Source of the DNA: Pseudomonadales bacterium
GTDB lineage: Bacteria; Pseudomonadota; Gammaproteobacteria; Pseudomonadales; Azotimanducaceae
Length of the DNA: 6,960 nt
Direction of reading: 5' to 3'
NCBI GenBank assembly: GCA_029244465.1
Contig: JAQWQN010000154.1
Coordinates: 1-6,960, forward strand
Shown here piece by piece: positions 6,483 through 6,960 of this stretch (positions are counted from its first letter, which is position 1; every line of letters begins with the position of its first letter). The notes under the pieces are model-generated. The model was not told where the DNA came from and did no database searches. It was given only the letters and a program-made list of their open reading frames with translations. The translations under genes and the position numbers were made by a program.

Positions 6483-6960
6483 CACTACGCGGGGCACCTA
6501 AGGCAATAAGGTTGGTCACGAGATCGGCACCGGCAGTCATTGGGTTGACGCCTTTATCGATCTTGGTGATGGTCCCTTCCGGGTCAATGTAGAACGTCCA
6601 ACGCTTCGCGTAGCCTAGTCGAGCAAGCACACCATATGCTTCTGACGTCGTCTTGTCCGGATCCGCTAGGATCGGGAATGTCGCGCCGTTTTTTTGAGCA
6701 AATCCGGTGTTATCTGCAATCGAATCAGTACTGGCCATAAAAAAGCTGACGTCGAAGTTTTTAATCTCTTTGTCACTGTCACGCAGCGACTTGCATTCGA
6801 TGGTTCAGCCTTTTGTATAGGCTTTTGGAAAAAACGCAACCACCACATATCGCCCTCTCAGGTCGACCAATGTGTGGGTTTGACCATCAGATCCTGCGAG
6901 GGCAAAGTTAGGCGCTTGGTCGCCAACCGCAACTGCAGCGCTAACTGCAGATAAAATAGC
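6475..6960 (-). CDS. Peroxiredoxin with in-frame TGA at the peroxidatic Cys (probable selenoprotein; 5' end outside window)
   Basis: The reverse strand from 6960 to the TAG at 6477-6475 gives 161 residues of an AhpC/TSA-type thioredoxin-fold peroxiredoxin, interrupted only by TGA at 6807-6805. Before it: VGDQAPNF, a DLRGRYVVVAFFPK strand and AYTKG. After it: TIEC with a candidate resolving Cys at 6795-6793, then KSLRDS, FFMASTD, FPILADPDKTTSEAYGV, RWTFYIDPEG and a C-terminal helix. Homologues carry Cys where the TGA lies (FTxGC-T). Reading the TGA as selenocysteine restores a whole enzyme that would reduce peroxides with thiol donors. The first visible residues (AILSAVSAAVA) look like the end of a signal peptide, so the protein may be periplasmic; its start is beyond the window. 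The ATG at 6738 is internal and not a real start. A nonsense mutation or sequencing error is the alternative. Confidence 0.8.
6779..6800 (-). promoter_or_regulatory. Candidate bacterial SECIS stem-loop
   Basis: Starting 4 bases after the TGA, the mRNA can pair UC (6800-6799) with GA (6780-6779) and, after a GA bulge, AUGCA (6796-6792) with UGCGU (6785-6781), including one U-G pair. The six-base loop is AGUCGC, with G at its second position. The core UGCA-AGUC-GC-UGC resembles the UGCA-GGUC-UGC element I recall from E. coli fdhF. The loop begins about 13 bases after the UGA, slightly nearer than usual. I folded it by eye, so it is a candidate only. Confidence 0.45.
6805..6807 (-). other. Putative selenocysteine (UGA) codon
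   Basis: This single in-frame TGA falls exactly at the peroxidatic residue of the peroxiredoxin, flanked by TKG and TIEC. It is the only stop in at least 161 codons of this frame. A random nonsense change would be unlikely to hit that one codon, and Cys-to-Sec replacement at this residue is known in other peroxiredoxins. Decoding would need SelA/B/C/D elsewhere in the genome. Confidence 0.7.

Noticed and set aside
6666..6848. Separate small reverse-strand reading frame covering the front half of the peroxiredoxin
   Set aside because: Its protein has no family features, and it is a different frame from the peroxiredoxin. The peroxiredoxin frame itself shows clear homology on both sides of the TGA.
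6739..6960. Peroxiredoxin as a frameshifted pseudogene
   Set aside because: The parts before and after the TGA lie in the same frame with no insertion or deletion, and motifs are conserved right up to and after the stop. A frameshift is not needed; recoding or a single base change explains it.
1..6960. Mobile elements, CRISPR arrays, tRNA or rRNA genes, direct repeats
   Set aside because: No transposase, integrase, spaced repeats, cloverleaf sequence or long repeat was found on either strand by eye. Nearly all bases are accounted for by the protein genes listed.

Overview
The window holds part of an accessory catabolic gene cluster from a bacterium of moderate GC content (roughly 50-53 % by eye). 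The gene families and Shine-Dalgarno sites fit a proteobacterium, perhaps a marine or soil gammaproteobacterium, but nothing here fixes the taxon. Coding density is very high. There is no rRNA, tRNA, CRISPR array, insertion sequence or phage gene.

Layout. A leftward unit runs from about 1871 to the left edge: a phosphotriesterase-family metal hydrolase, a VOC (glyoxalase/dioxygenase-fold) protein and the first 139 codons of an MFS transporter. These genes are 1 and 0 bases apart. A 95-bp divergent promoter region (1872-1966) separates this unit from a rightward five-gene unit (1967-6454): a thiolase-fold protein, a DUF35 zinc-ribbon/OB protein, a carboxymuconolactone decarboxylase-like protein and two consecutive family III (CaiB/BaiF) CoA-transferases. 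Gaps in this unit are 15 bases or less, and the last two genes overlap by 8 bases. A peroxiredoxin gene converges from the right edge. Its stop codon is 20 bases from the end of the CoA-transferase unit, and a hairpin fills the gap.

How the genes may work together. The MFS protein would import a small organic acid or lactone, and the metal hydrolase would open an ester or lactone bond. The paired CoA-transferases would activate the acid as a CoA thioester. The thiolase-fold/DUF35 pair would then cleave a C-C bond. The VOC and carboxymuconolactone-like proteins suggest an isomerase, oxygenase or decarboxylase step. The substrate cannot be read from sequence. The thiolase-fold protein lacks the nucleophilic Cys and the GHP His of true thiolases and has a Tyr at the His position. 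With its DUF35 partner this resembles the steroid side-chain aldolase Ltp2/ChsH2 more than a thiolase. A thiolase/DUF35 pair plus paired CoA-transferases also recalls the bbs benzylsuccinate system.

The most striking item is the peroxiredoxin at the right edge. Its reading frame is interrupted by a single in-frame TGA exactly where the peroxidatic cysteine belongs (TKG-TGA-TIEC). The frame is intact on both sides, and a stem-loop with an AGUC-containing loop follows the TGA. The simplest reading is a selenocysteine-containing peroxiredoxin that standard gene callers would cut in two or discard.
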